64,000 bases of DNA, taken from assembly GCA_026003755.1 (NCBI GenBank), contig BPHV01000001.1, forward strand, positions 124,001 through 188,000, in the 5' to 3' direction. This DNA is from Candidatus Roseilinea sp. Its GTDB lineage: Bacteria > Chloroflexota > Anaerolineae > J036 > Brachytrichaceae. Within the stretch, counting starts at the first letter, position 1. Each line of letters opens with the position of its first letter. The notes under the pieces are model-generated. The model did no database searches. It worked only from the letters and a program-made list of their open reading frames with translations, and was not told the origin of the DNA. The translations under genes were made by a program, and so were the position numbers. Of this stretch, positions 36,383-45,136 are shown one piece after another.

Positions 36383-37402
36383 ATGTCACTGCTCGCTTAT
36401 CTCATCCGCCGAATCCTTATCACGGTTCCCCTTTTACTCCTGGTGACGTTACTCGGCTTTGTCATCACCTACCTGATCCCCGCCGACCCGTTGGCGATGG
36501 TGCTGTCCGAGCGCGCCATGGCCAATCCGCAGATCGTGCAAGCCTACCGTGAGCGCTGGGGGCTGGATAAGCCGCCGCACGAGCGCTACCTGACCTACAT
36601 CGGCAACCTCATCCGTGGGGACCTGGGCGAATCCATCGTCACGCAGCAATCGGTTTCGGCGGACATCGCGCGCTATTTCCCGGCCACAGTGGAGCTTGCG
36701 GTCACCGCGACGCTCATCGCCGTGGCGTTAGGTGTGCCGCTGGGCGTGATCGCCGCCGTGAAACGCGAGACGCTCTTGGATCATTTGGCGCGGATCGCCT
36801 CGTTGATCGGCGTATGCGTGCCGGTGTTCTGGCTGGGGTTGTTGGCCTTGTCGCTGTTCTACTATCGTTTGCAGTGGATGCCGGGCCCAGGGCGCGTCAA
36901 TGCGCGCTTGGATCTTCCGCCGGTCGTCACCGGTTTGCTGACGGTGGACAGCATCCTGGCCGGGCGGGGCGATGTGCTCGCCAGCGCGCTCCATCACTTG
37001 ATGCTGCCCGCGCTGGTGCTCGGCGCATACAGCATGAGCCTGATCACGCGCATCGTGCGCTCGGCCATGATCGAAGTGCTGCAACAGGACTACATCCGCA
37101 CGGCGCGGGCCAAAGGGCTGGTCGAGCGCGTCGTTGTGATGCGCCATGCGCTGCGCAACGCGGCGCTGCCGGCTGTGACGGCCATCGGCCTGGCCTTCGG
37201 CAACCTGATGGCCGGCGCAGTGATGACCGAGACGGTGTTTGCTTGGCCCGGCATCGGGCGCTACGCCGTCGAATCGGCGACGAAACTCGACTTCGCACCG
37301 ATCATGGGGGTGACGCTGCTGGTCGCGGTGATCTACATCGGGATCAATTTCGTGGTGGACGTCTCGTACGCGCTGCTCAACCCGCGCGTGCGATTGTCGT
37401 GA
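36383..37402 (+). CDS. Peptide/nickel-type ABC transporter permease (DppB type)
   Basis: A 339-residue membrane protein. N-terminal LLAYLIRRILITVPLLLLV and GFVITYLIPADPL are typical of DppB/OppB. The EAA-loop region is QDYIRTARAKGLVERVVVMRHALRNAALP. GAVMTETVFAWPGIGRYAV follows. It begins 124 bp after the binding-protein gene and is followed after one base by the DppC-type partner. Confidence 0.93.
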   Translation: MSLLAYLIRRILITVPLLLLVTLLGFVITYLIPADPLAMVLSERAMANPQIVQAYRERWGLDKPPHERYLTYIGNLIRGDLGESIVTQQSVSADIARYFPATVELAVTATLIAVALGVPLGVIAAVKRETLLDHLARIASLIGVCVPVFWLGLLALSLFYYRLQWMPGPGRVNARLDLPPVVTGLLTVDSILAGRGDVLASALHHLMLPALVLGAYSMSLITRIVRSAMIEVLQQDYIRTARAKGLVERVVVMRHALRNAALPAVTAIGLAFGNLMAGAVMTETVFAWPGIGRYAVESATKLDFAPIMGVTLLVAVIYIGINFVVDVSYALLNPRVRLS

Positions 37403-37403
37403 C

Positions 37404-38297
37404 ATGGCCGTTGCTTCCGCGTATCCCGCCGCGCCGGCGCTGATCACCGAACGCGTGGCTGTGCTTAGGCGCAGATGGCGTCGTTGGCTGCGCAACCGCG
37501 CTGCGATGATCGGTGGCGTGATTGTGCTGTTTTGGCTCTGCATGGCGTTGATGGCGCCGTTCATTGCGCCATACTCGCCCACGGCGCAGCGCGTGGCCAA
37601 CCGGTTGAAGCCGCCCAACGCGCAGCACGTGTTCGGCACCGACGAGCTGGGACGCGACATTTTCAGCCGTGTTCTGTATGGCGCGCGCGTCTCGCTGCCG
37701 GTAGCACTGGCCGTCGTGGCCATGAGCGGCGCGCTGGGGGTGCTGCTGGGCGCTATCGCCGGCTACACCGGCGGATTGCTTGATGAGAGCATCATGCGCG
37801 TCGCCGACGCCGTGTTGGCCTTCCCATCGCTGATCCTGGCCATTGCGATCACCGCTGCGCTCGGGCCGGGGTTGCAGAATGCCGCGCTGGCCATTGCGCT
37901 GGTGTTGTGGCCGGAGTACGCGCGGCTGATCCGCAGCCAGGTGATCGCCCTGCGCGAGATGGAATTCGTCAGCGCGGCGACGGCGCTCGGGGCGACGCGT
38001 CGCCGCGCGCTCTTCAAACACATTCTGCCGAACGCCCTTCCGCTCATGCTGGTTAAGGCGAGCCTCGACATGGGGAACGCGATTTTGCTGACCGCTTCGC
38101 TCTCCTTTGTGGGGCTGGGCGCCGTGCCACCAACACCTGAATGGGGTGCGATGGTCGCTGCCGGCCGGCACAAGTTCTTCGAATGGTGGCTGGCGGCCTT
38201 CCCGGGCCTGGCTATCTTCTCCGCGGTCATCGGGTTCAACTTCCTAGGCGATGGCCTGCGCGACCTGCTCGACCCGCGCATGAGCCGGCGCGGGTAA
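37404..38297 (+). CDS. Peptide/nickel-type ABC transporter permease (DppC type)
   Basis: A 297-residue membrane protein with the DppC N-terminal region (FWLCMALMAPFIAPYSP), HVFGTDELGRDIFSRVLYGARVS, the EAA-type loop MEFVSAATALGATRRRALFKHILPN and the terminal GDGLRDLLDPRM. ATG 37404 lies directly after the DppB-type stop. No DppD/DppF ATPase genes follow; the next gene is on the other strand, so ATPases must be encoded elsewhere. Confidence 0.93.
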   Translation: MAVASAYPAAPALITERVAVLRRRWRRWLRNRAAMIGGVIVLFWLCMALMAPFIAPYSPTAQRVANRLKPPNAQHVFGTDELGRDIFSRVLYGARVSLPVALAVVAMSGALGVLLGAIAGYTGGLLDESIMRVADAVLAFPSLILAIAITAALGPGLQNAALAIALVLWPEYARLIRSQVIALREMEFVSAATALGATRRRALFKHILPNALPLMLVKASLDMGNAILLTASLSFVGLGAVPPTPEWGAMVAAGRHKFFEWWLAAFPGLAIFSAVIGFNFLGDGLRDLLDPRMSRRG

Positions 38298-38334
38298 GGC
38301 GCGGCGCAGACCTGCCGAGGGCGCGAACATGCGG

Positions 38335-39426
38335 TCACTTGCCGGCAATGGCCGCCAGTGTCTGCAACGTGACCAGGATCTTGCGGTCTAGGCCGGCGTA
38401 GCTTAAGTGGAAGTCCTTGTCGCCCTCGTCAATCAAGCCGTTGTTCGGTAGATCGCGCGTGGCAGCCCAAAAGTCGAGCAATGGCACGTCGTACTCACGC
38501 GCCAGCCGGCGGATGATGTTGTTGATGTAGCCGGATGGTGCGCCGGCGAGGGTCTCGATGTCGTCAGCCTTGGTCATCAGCACCGGCAGGACCCCTTTGT
38601 TCAAGGCATGCTCGATGATCGGCCGGTAGTGCTTCTCAAAGTCCCGCCAGGTGTATTGCTCTTGCGTGCCGAGCGAGATAAACACGATGCTGGCGCGCGA
38701 TACCCACAGCTCGCACTCGAACGGGCCCATCGTTGTGCCGCACAGCGCGCCGTCGGCCCAGGTCGGATCCATCATCGCGTGTGAGCCAAATCCGCCTTGC
38801 GCCGCCAGGCTTACCCGACCGAATGACGTTGCGAAGCGTTGCGTGATTGCTTGCAGTCGTGGCTCGAGGGTGCTGGCGTCGAATTGACCGCTGGCCAGTC
38901 GTCGCAGGTACACCGATGGCTGTGAGTTGCAGTCGCCTGCGACGGTGAACAGGTTCAAGTCCTTGCCGGCGCGCGCGCTGTTTTGCCAAATTGCGCGCTG
39001 CTTCGGCGTGATGCGCGGGATCCAGGCTGGGAAGGGCGCGCTGCGCCGAGCCGTCGTCGCGGTTTGGGACGGCTTGAGGGGCGCGCTGATCACCGGGGCA
39101 GCTTTCAAATCGCCCGAATAAAGCGCGCCGAGGTCGGCCAACAGCCAGGTGCCTGTGGATTTGCCGGCGTCCGGCACGGCCAGTTGCCACCAGGTGTCGT
39201 CCGCTGTGCGTCCGATCACATTGTAGAACTGCCCCTTAAACACCGGCAGGGTGTTGCCGGCGACTAAGCTCGGGGTGCGACGCAGCCAAGCCTGCTCTGC
39301 CGTGATGGTGATCTTGGGCGGCAGTGAAGCTTGTGATTGGGCAGGATGTAAGCTGACCAACGCCGCCAGTTTGCACGCAAGCAACGCCGCTAAGATGCGG
39401 CGATGATAACCTGGTGTATTGCTCAT
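38335..39426 (-). CDS. Secreted SGNH-like protein with SH3-like N-terminal region (paralogue 2)
   Basis: A 363-residue exported protein (signal peptide LAALLACKLAALVSLHPAQSQA). The N-terminal 100 residues resemble a bacterial SH3-like wall-binding module (AWLRRTPSLV, TWWQLAV, GTWLLADLGA). The C-terminal part looks SGNH/GDSL-like: AGDCN at the usual GDS position, VLPVLMTKADDIE, and DFHLS near the end. The Ser nucleophile position is Cys. AGGAG lies 8 nt before ATG 39426, inside the end of the paralogous upstream gene, so they are coupled. Enzyme activity is unproven. Confidence 0.65.
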   Translation of the reverse strand: MSNTPGYHRRILAALLACKLAALVSLHPAQSQASLPPKITITAEQAWLRRTPSLVAGNTLPVFKGQFYNVIGRTADDTWWQLAVPDAGKSTGTWLLADLGALYSGDLKAAPVISAPLKPSQTATTARRSAPFPAWIPRITPKQRAIWQNSARAGKDLNLFTVAGDCNSQPSVYLRRLASGQFDASTLEPRLQAITQRFATSFGRVSLAAQGGFGSHAMMDPTWADGALCGTTMGPFECELWVSRASIVFISLGTQEQYTWRDFEKHYRPIIEHALNKGVLPVLMTKADDIETLAGAPSGYINNIIRRLAREYDVPLLDFWAATRDLPNNGLIDEGDKDFHLSYAGLDRKILVTLQTLAAIAGK

Positions 39427-39430
39427 GTCA

Positions 39431-40675
39431 TCACTCCTTTAGGTATCGTGTTGGCGCGGGCGGGGGCGGCGGTGGCGTGGCGGACGCTCGCGCTGTTGCC
39501 TGAGGCCGCTTGGTGGGGGCTGGGCGCGGCGGCGTCTTCGGTTGCGGGCTTGCCTGCGGCGTTGGGCTTAAACGAGGAAACTGGGCCAGCGTCTGCAAGG
39601 TCAGGAGAATGCGTGCGTCCATGCCTACCTCGTTGACATGAAAAGGCTCAATAAATTGCAGACTGGCGTTTCGCTCGGCGACCAGGCCGCCATTGGGAAG
39701 CTGTCGGGCGGCCAGTGCAAAGTCAATGACCGGCAAGCCATACTCTGCGCCGAGCTTGCGCACCACCCCGTTGATGTAGTCGGCCGGCGCGCCGCCCTGC
39801 TGCGACTCAAGCGCGTCAGCTTTGGTCATGAGCAGCGGCAGCACCTTCAAGCCCAACGCATACTCAATGATGGCGCGATAGTGCTTCTCAAAGTCGCGCC
39901 AGGTGAATGTGTCTCCTGTGCCGAGCGCGATCAGCAGGAGGCTGGCGTTGGAGAGTCGCAACTCACAGGCAAGTGGCCCTTCATCGCTCTTGCACTGCTT
40001 AGGATCGGCCCACATAGGGTCAAAGGCCATCGTCGTGTTAAAACTGCCGCTGGTCGCAACGCTCACTCGATGAAATGCTGTAGCAAAGGTGCGCACGGTG
40101 TTTTTGAGCTCCGGATAGGGGGTCAGGTCAAATGCCCCGGAAGCGAGGCGACCGAAGAACACAGGATGCTCAGCGTTGCAGTCGCCGAGCACAGCGACCA
40201 TACCGGGTGTTCGGCCAGCTTGGACCGCGTCACGGTAACGGCGCTGTGTCGCGCTGCTGATCGTCGGCACGCCGGGCAAGCGTAGCCGCGGCGGCGGCGG
40301 CGCCGGACTGATCTCTTGGCTCAGCGGTAGCTGGGTAATGTCCATGCCATCGGCAAAGCGCACTGCATTTCGACTGACCCATGCACGGGTGTAGCCATAG
40401 TTCACTAGCACCCAGGCGTTTGACTCGTCGCGGGCGATCGCCGCGAAGCACTGGAACTTCAACATGCGTCCCACGGCAGGCGATTGCCAACTGTTTTCAA
40501 GACGCGCAAACGCGCCGTCTATGTCAATCATCACCTGGGGTGTTTGCGCGTCGCCACACACGAAATCAATCGCATGCGCCGGACCGACGCTCCCAGCGGC
40601 GCTGAGCGCAATCAGCATGATCACTGCGGCGACGCGGTTTGTAATGCCTGGTCTCATCTCAGGTGTTCCGCTCAT
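39431..40675 (-). CDS. Secreted SGNH-like protein (paralogue 1)
   Basis: A protein of about 414 residues, paralogous to the following gene over most of its length (FTWRDFEKHYRAIIEYALG, LPLLMTKADALE, YINGVVRKLGAEYGLPVIDF). It has a signal peptide ending near GPAHA, a wall-binding-like N-terminal region, LGDCN in place of GDS, and PFHVNEVG near the end. The C-terminal 55 residues are a Pro/Ala/Thr-rich tail. Start could be ATG 40675 or ATG 40657. It is divergent from the lipoprotein gene at 40699 with almost no spacer. Confidence 0.65.
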   Translation of the reverse strand: MSGTPEMRPGITNRVAAVIMLIALSAAGSVGPAHAIDFVCGDAQTPQVMIDIDGAFARLENSWQSPAVGRMLKFQCFAAIARDESNAWVLVNYGYTRAWVSRNAVRFADGMDITQLPLSQEISPAPPPPRLRLPGVPTISSATQRRYRDAVQAGRTPGMVAVLGDCNAEHPVFFGRLASGAFDLTPYPELKNTVRTFATAFHRVSVATSGSFNTTMAFDPMWADPKQCKSDEGPLACELRLSNASLLLIALGTGDTFTWRDFEKHYRAIIEYALGLKVLPLLMTKADALESQQGGAPADYINGVVRKLGAEYGLPVIDFALAARQLPNGGLVAERNASLQFIEPFHVNEVGMDARILLTLQTLAQFPRLSPTPQASPQPKTPPRPAPTKRPQATARASATPPPPPPAPTRYLKE

Positions 40676-40698
40676 GTGCAACAAGTAGAATCGCGCCT

Positions 40699-41205
40699 AT
40701 GCTGCGCCTGTTGATTGTAAGCGTTCTTGTGCTCGGCCTCGCGTCATGTTCCCCTGCGCCGGCTGCGACGCCGGCCGCAACGGATATACCTGAGCCCACC
40801 GCAACCCCCGCTCCAACGCCCACCCCTTCGGCCGTAGCTGCGGAAACGCGAGACGGGTCGCCCCGCCAGCGCTCGGTGTGGGACACTCAGGTCAGCCCGG
40901 GCGAGGCGCTTGGCCAATGCGCTGGCAGCGCGCCATTGCCGGTGTATGGGCTCGTGCAGATCACTCCGCTGGAGGATGGGCTTGAGTGGCGCAACCAAGA
41001 GCCGCAAGCATATCGTATGAAGCGGGTCGCTCCCGGGGTTTACCGTTTCGCCGGACCGAGCGCCGTCAACGATGGTGTGGTGACGATGACCGTGACCTTT
41101 TTAGAAGAGAAATCGCTGTCTATGGTGCGCGAGTTCACGCCCAATGCGGCGCCGAGCTGCACCTATCGCCACGAATACACCGGCGAGTTCAAGTGGTTCC
41201 GTTGA
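40699..41205 (+). CDS. Small lipoprotein of unknown function
   Basis: A 168-residue protein with a lipoprotein signal (MLRLLIVSVLVLGLASC) and a long Pro/Thr/Ala linker typical of surface lipoproteins. The folded part starts near residue 50 and has two Cys (GQCAGSAP and PSCTYRHEY) that could form a disulfide. No family recognised. ATG 40699 is chosen because the signal peptide starts there. Confidence 0.65.
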   Translation: MLRLLIVSVLVLGLASCSPAPAATPAATDIPEPTATPAPTPTPSAVAAETRDGSPRQRSVWDTQVSPGEALGQCAGSAPLPVYGLVQITPLEDGLEWRNQEPQAYRMKRVAPGVYRFAGPSAVNDGVVTMTVTFLEEKSLSMVREFTPNAAPSCTYRHEYTGEFKWFR

Positions 41206-41321
41206 CGGGCAATGCTTGGTTGAGCTTGCCTGGGGCGAGTTTCCAACGACCCAATCGCGTGTGGCTGCGAGCTACGGTTTTCGCCGCTGTGCGCGCACAG
41301 GCGTAGCAGCCGGTGCGATGC

Positions 41322-42356
41322 CTACAAGATTAACATGGCGTCGCCGAACGAATAGAACCGATAGCGCTCGCGAATCGCCAGTGCATAGGTGCAGCGCATG
41401 AAGTCCATCCCCATGAATGCGCCGATCATGGCCAGCAGGGTGCTGCGGGGGAGGTGGAAGTTGGTGATCAGTGCGTCCACGACTTTCCATTCATAGCCGG
41501 GGGTGATGTAGAGCGAGGTAAACCCGCTGAACGGTTGAACGCGAGGGAGATCGCTCGCTTGCACGAGCGTCCGGCCGCTGCTCTCCAACACACGCGCGCT
41601 CGTCGTTCCCACAGCGATGATCCGCCTCCCCCGCGCGCGCGTTTCGTTGATGGCCTCAGCCGTGGCCGGCGGCAGCGTGCACCACTCGGTATGAATCTTG
41701 TGCGCTTCCACCGTCTCTTCTTCGATCGGTTTGAACGTGTCCAAGCCGATGTGTAGGGTCACGAAGGCAATCTGCACACCCATCGCCTGGATGCGTTCGA
41801 GCAATTGCGGCGTGAAATGCAAGCCGGCCGTTGGCGCAGCCGCCGAGCCGGCCACGCGCGCGTAGACGGTTTGGTAGCGCGCCGGGTCGCGGAGTTGCTC
41901 GCGGATGTAGGGCGGCAGCGGCGTCTCGCCCAAAGCGTCGAGGTGTGGCTCGATCGGCTCGCTGAAGCGCACGACGAAAGCGGCCTCGCCGGATCGCGCG
42001 ACGACCTCGGCGCTGAGTTGTCTCCCATCTTCGCCTGCCGGGAAGGTGATCTGTCGCACGTTGCGCCCGCCGACCAGTGCCTCCCACGTCACATCGTCCA
42101 GTTTGCGCAGGAGCAACACTTCTACCTGGCCGCCGGTTGGCTTGCGGCCGTGCAACCGAGCATTGATCACGCTCGTGTCGTTGGCGACGAGCAGGTCGCC
42201 GGGGCGCAGAAATTCCGGCAGGTCGTAGAAATGCCGGTGCTGGTGCGTCTGCGTTGCGCGGTCGCACACCAACAAGCGCGACGCATCGCGCGGCTCGACC
42301 GGCTGCTGCGCGATCAGCTCCGGCGGCAGTTCGTAGTCGAGTTCTGAGATGTGCAT
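41322..42356 (-). CDS. queA: S-adenosylmethionine:tRNA ribosyltransferase-isomerase
   Basis: A 344-residue QueA, which transfers and isomerises the ribose of SAM onto 7-aminomethyl-7-deazaguanine in tRNA to make epoxyqueuosine. Motifs are LDYELPPELIAQQP, DASRLLV, LVANDTSVINARL, TAGLHFTP, HIGLDTFKP and HLPRSTLLAMIGAFMG. ATG 42356 is preferred to a TTG six codons upstream, since the protein normally starts at this point. No other queuosine genes are in the window. Confidence 0.96.
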   Translation of the reverse strand: MHISELDYELPPELIAQQPVEPRDASRLLVCDRATQTHQHRHFYDLPEFLRPGDLLVANDTSVINARLHGRKPTGGQVEVLLLRKLDDVTWEALVGGRNVRQITFPAGEDGRQLSAEVVARSGEAAFVVRFSEPIEPHLDALGETPLPPYIREQLRDPARYQTVYARVAGSAAAPTAGLHFTPQLLERIQAMGVQIAFVTLHIGLDTFKPIEEETVEAHKIHTEWCTLPPATAEAINETRARGRRIIAVGTTSARVLESSGRTLVQASDLPRVQPFSGFTSLYITPGYEWKVVDALITNFHLPRSTLLAMIGAFMGMDFMRCTYALAIRERYRFYSFGDAMLIL

Positions 42357-42947
42357 GGTCGCTTTGTAACGCAAGTGTAAAGGTACATTTGACTACGGGC
42401 TGCGCGACGATGTGCTGCGTCGCTCGTGCTTTAGCTTTGGCGTTCACGCCGGGGCGTCTTGTCATACCCTACCGGTGTACACGTTGGGTGAGATCATGGC
42501 GCATCACATGCACATCATCCGCGCCCTAAATCAAGAACGCCCCATTGTGCTCAGGATCACCGTCAACGTAGTTCCCAAGACCAGCGTCTGTGGTTAGGAA
42601 CGTCCGAAATACCAGGCTTGCATCACGACGGTCGGTGACCCGGCGTTGGTGGGGTGGTGTGGGTGCAGGCGCACGGTCAGGTGCACTGCACCCTATCAGG
42701 GAATGTGCTGGATGCTGTATGCCAGGCGGCGGGTGGAAAAGCTTAGCTTCCAACCGTCACGCGCCGGAATGAGGACAGACGGAGCGATTTTCATGCGTCA
42801 TGAGCGATGGGACAGCCTGTTGGCCACGTGGGCAAACCCGTCAGCGCCATTCGGATCACTTGGACGCAGTGATGTGGGAGGACATGGGCGCGGATGCACT
42901 GTCATCCTTGCCTACATTGAAAGAGCCCCCCGCGCCTTCAGTGAACC
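42357..42947. other. Gene-free region between queA and the tRNA-tuf operon
   Basis: About 590 bp without a supportable gene. Several short frames exist, none with a recognised domain or Shine-Dalgarno. A small stem with arms TGGAA/TTCCA lies near 42734-42752. The GC-rich stretch 42640-42720 could encode structured RNA, but I could not match it to SRP, RNase P, tmRNA or 6S RNA. Confidence 0.4.
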
Positions 42948-42977
42948 TTGACGTCTGCCGTCAAATAAAGGTAGAAT
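42948..42977 (+). promoter_or_regulatory. Promoter of the tRNA-tuf operon
   Basis: TTGACG (42948-42953) and TAGAAT (42972-42977) are separated by 18 bp and sit about 40 bp before the first tRNA. This fits a strong housekeeping promoter for a stable-RNA operon. Confidence 0.7.
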
Positions 42978-43018
42978 CATGTGCTATTAGGCACTGAAGC
43001 ATCTGTTCAACCGGCTGC

Positions 43019-43091
43019 GCCGATGTAGCTCAACAGGCAGAGCAACCGATTTGTAATCGGTAGGTTACGGGTTCAATTCCCGTCGTCGGCT
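43019..43091 (+). tRNA. tRNA-Thr (anticodon TGT)
   Basis: A 73-nt cloverleaf. Acceptor arms GCCGATG/CGTCGGC pair with one G-T. The anticodon stem ACCGA/TCGGT holds the loop TTTGTAA, giving anticodon TGT. The T-loop is GTTCAATTC. CCA is not encoded. Confidence 0.96.
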
Positions 43092-43100
43092 AGTAGTTCT

Positions 43101-43183
43101 GGGTCGATGTCCCGAGCGGCAAAGGGGGCGGACTGTAAATCCGCTGGCATTCGCCTTCGCAGGTTCGAGTCCTGCTCGGCCCA
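43101..43183 (+). tRNA. tRNA-Tyr (anticodon GTA)
   Basis: An 83-nt class II tRNA with a long variable arm. Acceptor GGGTCGA pairs with TCGGCCC. The anticodon loop CTGTAAA lies between GCGGA and TCCGC, giving GTA. The T-loop GTTCGAGTC is intact. CCA is not encoded: the 3' end is ...CCCA followed by TTG. Confidence 0.96.
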
Positions 43184-43190
43184 TTGAATC

Positions 43191-43263
43191 GCCCACATAG
43201 CTCAGTAGGTAGAGCACACCCTTGGTAAGGGTGAGGTCACCGGTTCGATCCCGGTTGTGGGCT
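43191..43263 (+). tRNA. tRNA-Thr (anticodon GGT)
   Basis: A 73-nt cloverleaf with acceptor GCCCACA/TGTGGGC and anticodon loop TTGGTAA between CACCC and GGGTG, giving GGT. The T-loop GTTCGATCC is intact. It lies 115 bp before tuf, in the common bacterial tRNA(Thr)-Tyr-Thr-tuf order. Confidence 0.96.
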
Positions 43264-43378
43264 TTGGCTGGGCGCGCCGGCAATTGGCAATCGGTAAGTG
43301 ATGAACGCGCCAGATGCCCATCGTCGGTCCGCCAAAGGGGTTAGCCATACATTCTTAGTTACAAAAGCATAGCGAACC

Positions 43379-44578
43379 ATGTCGAAGGAGAAATTCATAC
43401 GGACGAAGCCGCACGTGAACGTTGGGACGATGGGGCACATTGACCACGGGAAGACGACGTTGACGGCGGCGATCACGAAGGTGCTGGCGCTGAAGGGGAA
43501 GGCGCAGTTCATGGCGTATGACCAGATAGACAAGGCGCCGGAGGAGCGGGAGCGCGGGATCACGATCTCGATAGCGCACGTGGAATATGAGACGGACAAG
43601 CGGCACTACGCGCACGTGGACATGCCTGGGCACCGGGACTACATCAAGAACATGATCACGGGTGCGGCGCAGGTGGACGGGGCGATTTTGGTGGTGGCGG
43701 CGCCGGAGGGGCCGATGCCGCAGACGAAGGAGCACGTGCTGCTGGCGCGGCAGGTGGAAGTGCCGAGCATCGTGGTGTTTTTGAACAAGGTGGACATGAT
43801 GGACGACCCGGAGCTTTTGGAGTTGGTGGAGATGGAGCTGCGGGAGCTGCTGAACAAGTATGGGTATCCTGGGGACGAGACGCCGATTGTGCGCGGGAGC
43901 GCGAAGCAGGCGTTGGACAGTCCGAGCACGGACATCAACGCGCCGGAGTATAAGTGCATATTGGAGTTGATGGACGTGGTGGACAACTACATTCCGACGC
44001 CGGTGCGCGCGGTGGACAAGCCGTTCATGATGCCGATTGAGGACGTGTTCAGCATCAAGGGGCGAGGGACGGTGGTGACGGGGCGCGTGGAGCGCGGGAC
44101 GCTGAAAGTGGGGGACACGGTGGAGATCGTGGGGCTGCGGGAGACGCGGAGCACGGTGGTGACTGGGTTGGAGATGTTCCACAAGGTGCTGGACGTGGCG
44201 GAAGCGGGGGACAACTGCGGGGTGTTGCTGCGCGGGATCGAGCGGGACGATGTGGAGCGGGGGATGGTGCTGGCGAAGCCTGGGAGCATCAAGCCGCACA
44301 GCGAGTTTGAGGCGCAGGTGTATGTGTTGAGGAAGGATGAGGGGGGGCGGCACAAGTCGTTTTTCAGCGGGTATCGGCCGCAGTTTTACATTCGGACGAT
44401 GGACGTGACAGGGGAAGTGCAGTTGCCGGAGGGGGTGGAGATGGTGATGCCTGGGGACAACGTGACGATGCGGGTGAAGCTGATTGCGCCGGTGGCGCTG
44501 GAGCAAGGGTCGCGGTTTGCGATCCGTGAAGGGGGGTTGACGGTGGGGGCCGGCACGATCACGAAGGTGTTTGATTAG
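43379..44578 (+). CDS. tuf: Elongation factor Tu
   Basis: A 399-residue EF-Tu, the GTPase that delivers aminoacyl-tRNA to the ribosome. G1 is [14 protein letters not shown], switch I includes [14 protein letters not shown], and G4 is NKVDMMDD. The G3 region reads [12 protein letters not shown] instead of the usual DCPGHADYVKNM. Domains 2 and 3 are complete ([13 protein letters not shown] to [15 protein letters not shown]). Two oddities: codons end overwhelmingly in G (GGG, ACG, GTG, CGG), unlike the neighbouring ribosomal genes. There is also no Shine-Dalgarno before ATG 43379. Confidence 0.98.
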   Translation: MSKEKFIRTKPHVNVGTMGHIDHGKTTLTAAITKVLALKGKAQFMAYDQIDKAPEERERGITISIAHVEYETDKRHYAHVDMPGHRDYIKNMITGAAQVDGAILVVAAPEGPMPQTKEHVLLARQVEVPSIVVFLNKVDMMDDPELLELVEMELRELLNKYGYPGDETPIVRGSAKQALDSPSTDINAPEYKCILELMDVVDNYIPTPVRAVDKPFMMPIEDVFSIKGRGTVVTGRVERGTLKVGDTVEIVGLRETRSTVVTGLEMFHKVLDVAEAGDNCGVLLRGIERDDVERGMVLAKPGSIKPHSEFEAQVYVLRKDEGGRHKSFFSGYRPQFYIRTMDVTGEVQLPEGVEMVMPGDNVTMRVKLIAPVALEQGSRFAIREGGLTVGAGTITKVFD

Positions 44579-44592
44579 CCCCCGCGCCGCTG

Positions 44593-44646
44593 ATTCCCGA
44601 CTCCCTCGCGCCTCATCGCTGCCAGGAGTCGGGAATATCGGGAATA
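44593..44646 (+). terminator. Hairpin after tuf
   Basis: Perfect 12-bp arms ATTCCCGACTCC (44593-44604) and GGAGTCGGGAAT (44635-44646) around a 30-nt loop. It follows the tuf stop by 15 bp. No strong T-run is present, so termination may be partial and the downstream tRNA-Trp may be read through. Confidence 0.55.
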
Positions 44647-44667
44647 GATGGATAATTAGGGATGTGA

Positions 44668-44740
44668 AGGGCAGTAGCTCAATAGGTAGAGCACTCGACT
44701 CCAAATCGAGCGGTTGTGGGTTCAAGTCCTGCCTGCCCTG
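44668..44740 (+). tRNA. tRNA-Trp (anticodon CCA)
   Basis: A 73-nt cloverleaf with acceptor AGGGCAG/CTGCCCT and anticodon loop CTCCAAA between CTCGA and TCGAG, giving CCA. It sits between tuf and secE as in many bacteria. The rpmG gene often found at this place is absent. Confidence 0.96.
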
Positions 44741-44754
44741 TAACGATGAGCGAC

Positions 44755-44786
44755 TAGGGGTGTCCTGCGGTGGGCAGACACCCCTA
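44755..44786 (+). promoter_or_regulatory. Hairpin between tRNA-Trp and secE
   Basis: Perfect 10-bp arms TAGGGGTGTC and GACACCCCTA with a 12-nt loop, ending 15 bp before the secE ATG. There is no T-tract. It may be an RNA-processing site separating the tRNA from the mRNA, or a 5' structure of secE. Confidence 0.5.
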
Positions 44787-44801
44787 AGAGTGTGATGACC
44801 G

Positions 44802-45119
44802 ATGGCAAATCAAGACGTTGCTGAAAAGAAGTCGTCCGGCGGCTCCAGCTTGATCGAACCGATCCGCGACTATATGCGCGAGACGCTGGGCGAGCTGCGT
44901 AAGGTGCACTGGCCGACGCGCGCAGAAGCGCGCAACCTGACCACAGTGGTGCTGGCAGTGACCTTCACCATGGCCATCTTCCTCGGCCTGTTTGACTTCC
45001 TTTTCGGCCGCTTGGTCGAAGAGATTTTGCTATCTAACATCATCGCTATTGCGATTGCCATAGTCATCGTGCTTTCGATCATCGTGCTGGTCGTATTCGC
45101 CAGCCGAGATCGTCGGTGA
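44802..45119 (+). CDS. secE: Protein translocase subunit SecE
   Basis: A 105-residue SecE, the small essential partner of SecY in the plasma membrane. The amphipathic helix and conserved ETLGELRKVHWPTRAEARN precede a helix LTTVVLAVTFTMAIFLGLFDFLFG. A second hydrophobic stretch, IIAIAIAIVIVLSIIVLVV, lies at the C-terminus. That additional helix is longer than in the one-helix minimal SecE. It is followed by nusG after 17 bp, the usual order. Confidence 0.95.
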   Translation: MANQDVAEKKSSGGSSLIEPIRDYMRETLGELRKVHWPTRAEARNLTTVVLAVTFTMAIFLGLFDFLFGRLVEEILLSNIIAIAIAIVIVLSIIVLVVFASRDRR

Positions 45120-45136
45120 ATGAGGCGTAATACGAG

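Noticed and set aside
42640-42780. Candidate structured RNA in the queA-tRNA gap
   Set aside because: No match by eye to SRP RNA, 6S, tmRNA or RNase P signatures; left as gene-free.
43355-44725. A 456-codon open frame antisense to tuf
   Set aside because: It mirrors tuf codons ending in G/C. The translation is low-complexity (His/Arg/Pro/Leu) and has no domain; tuf itself is certain.
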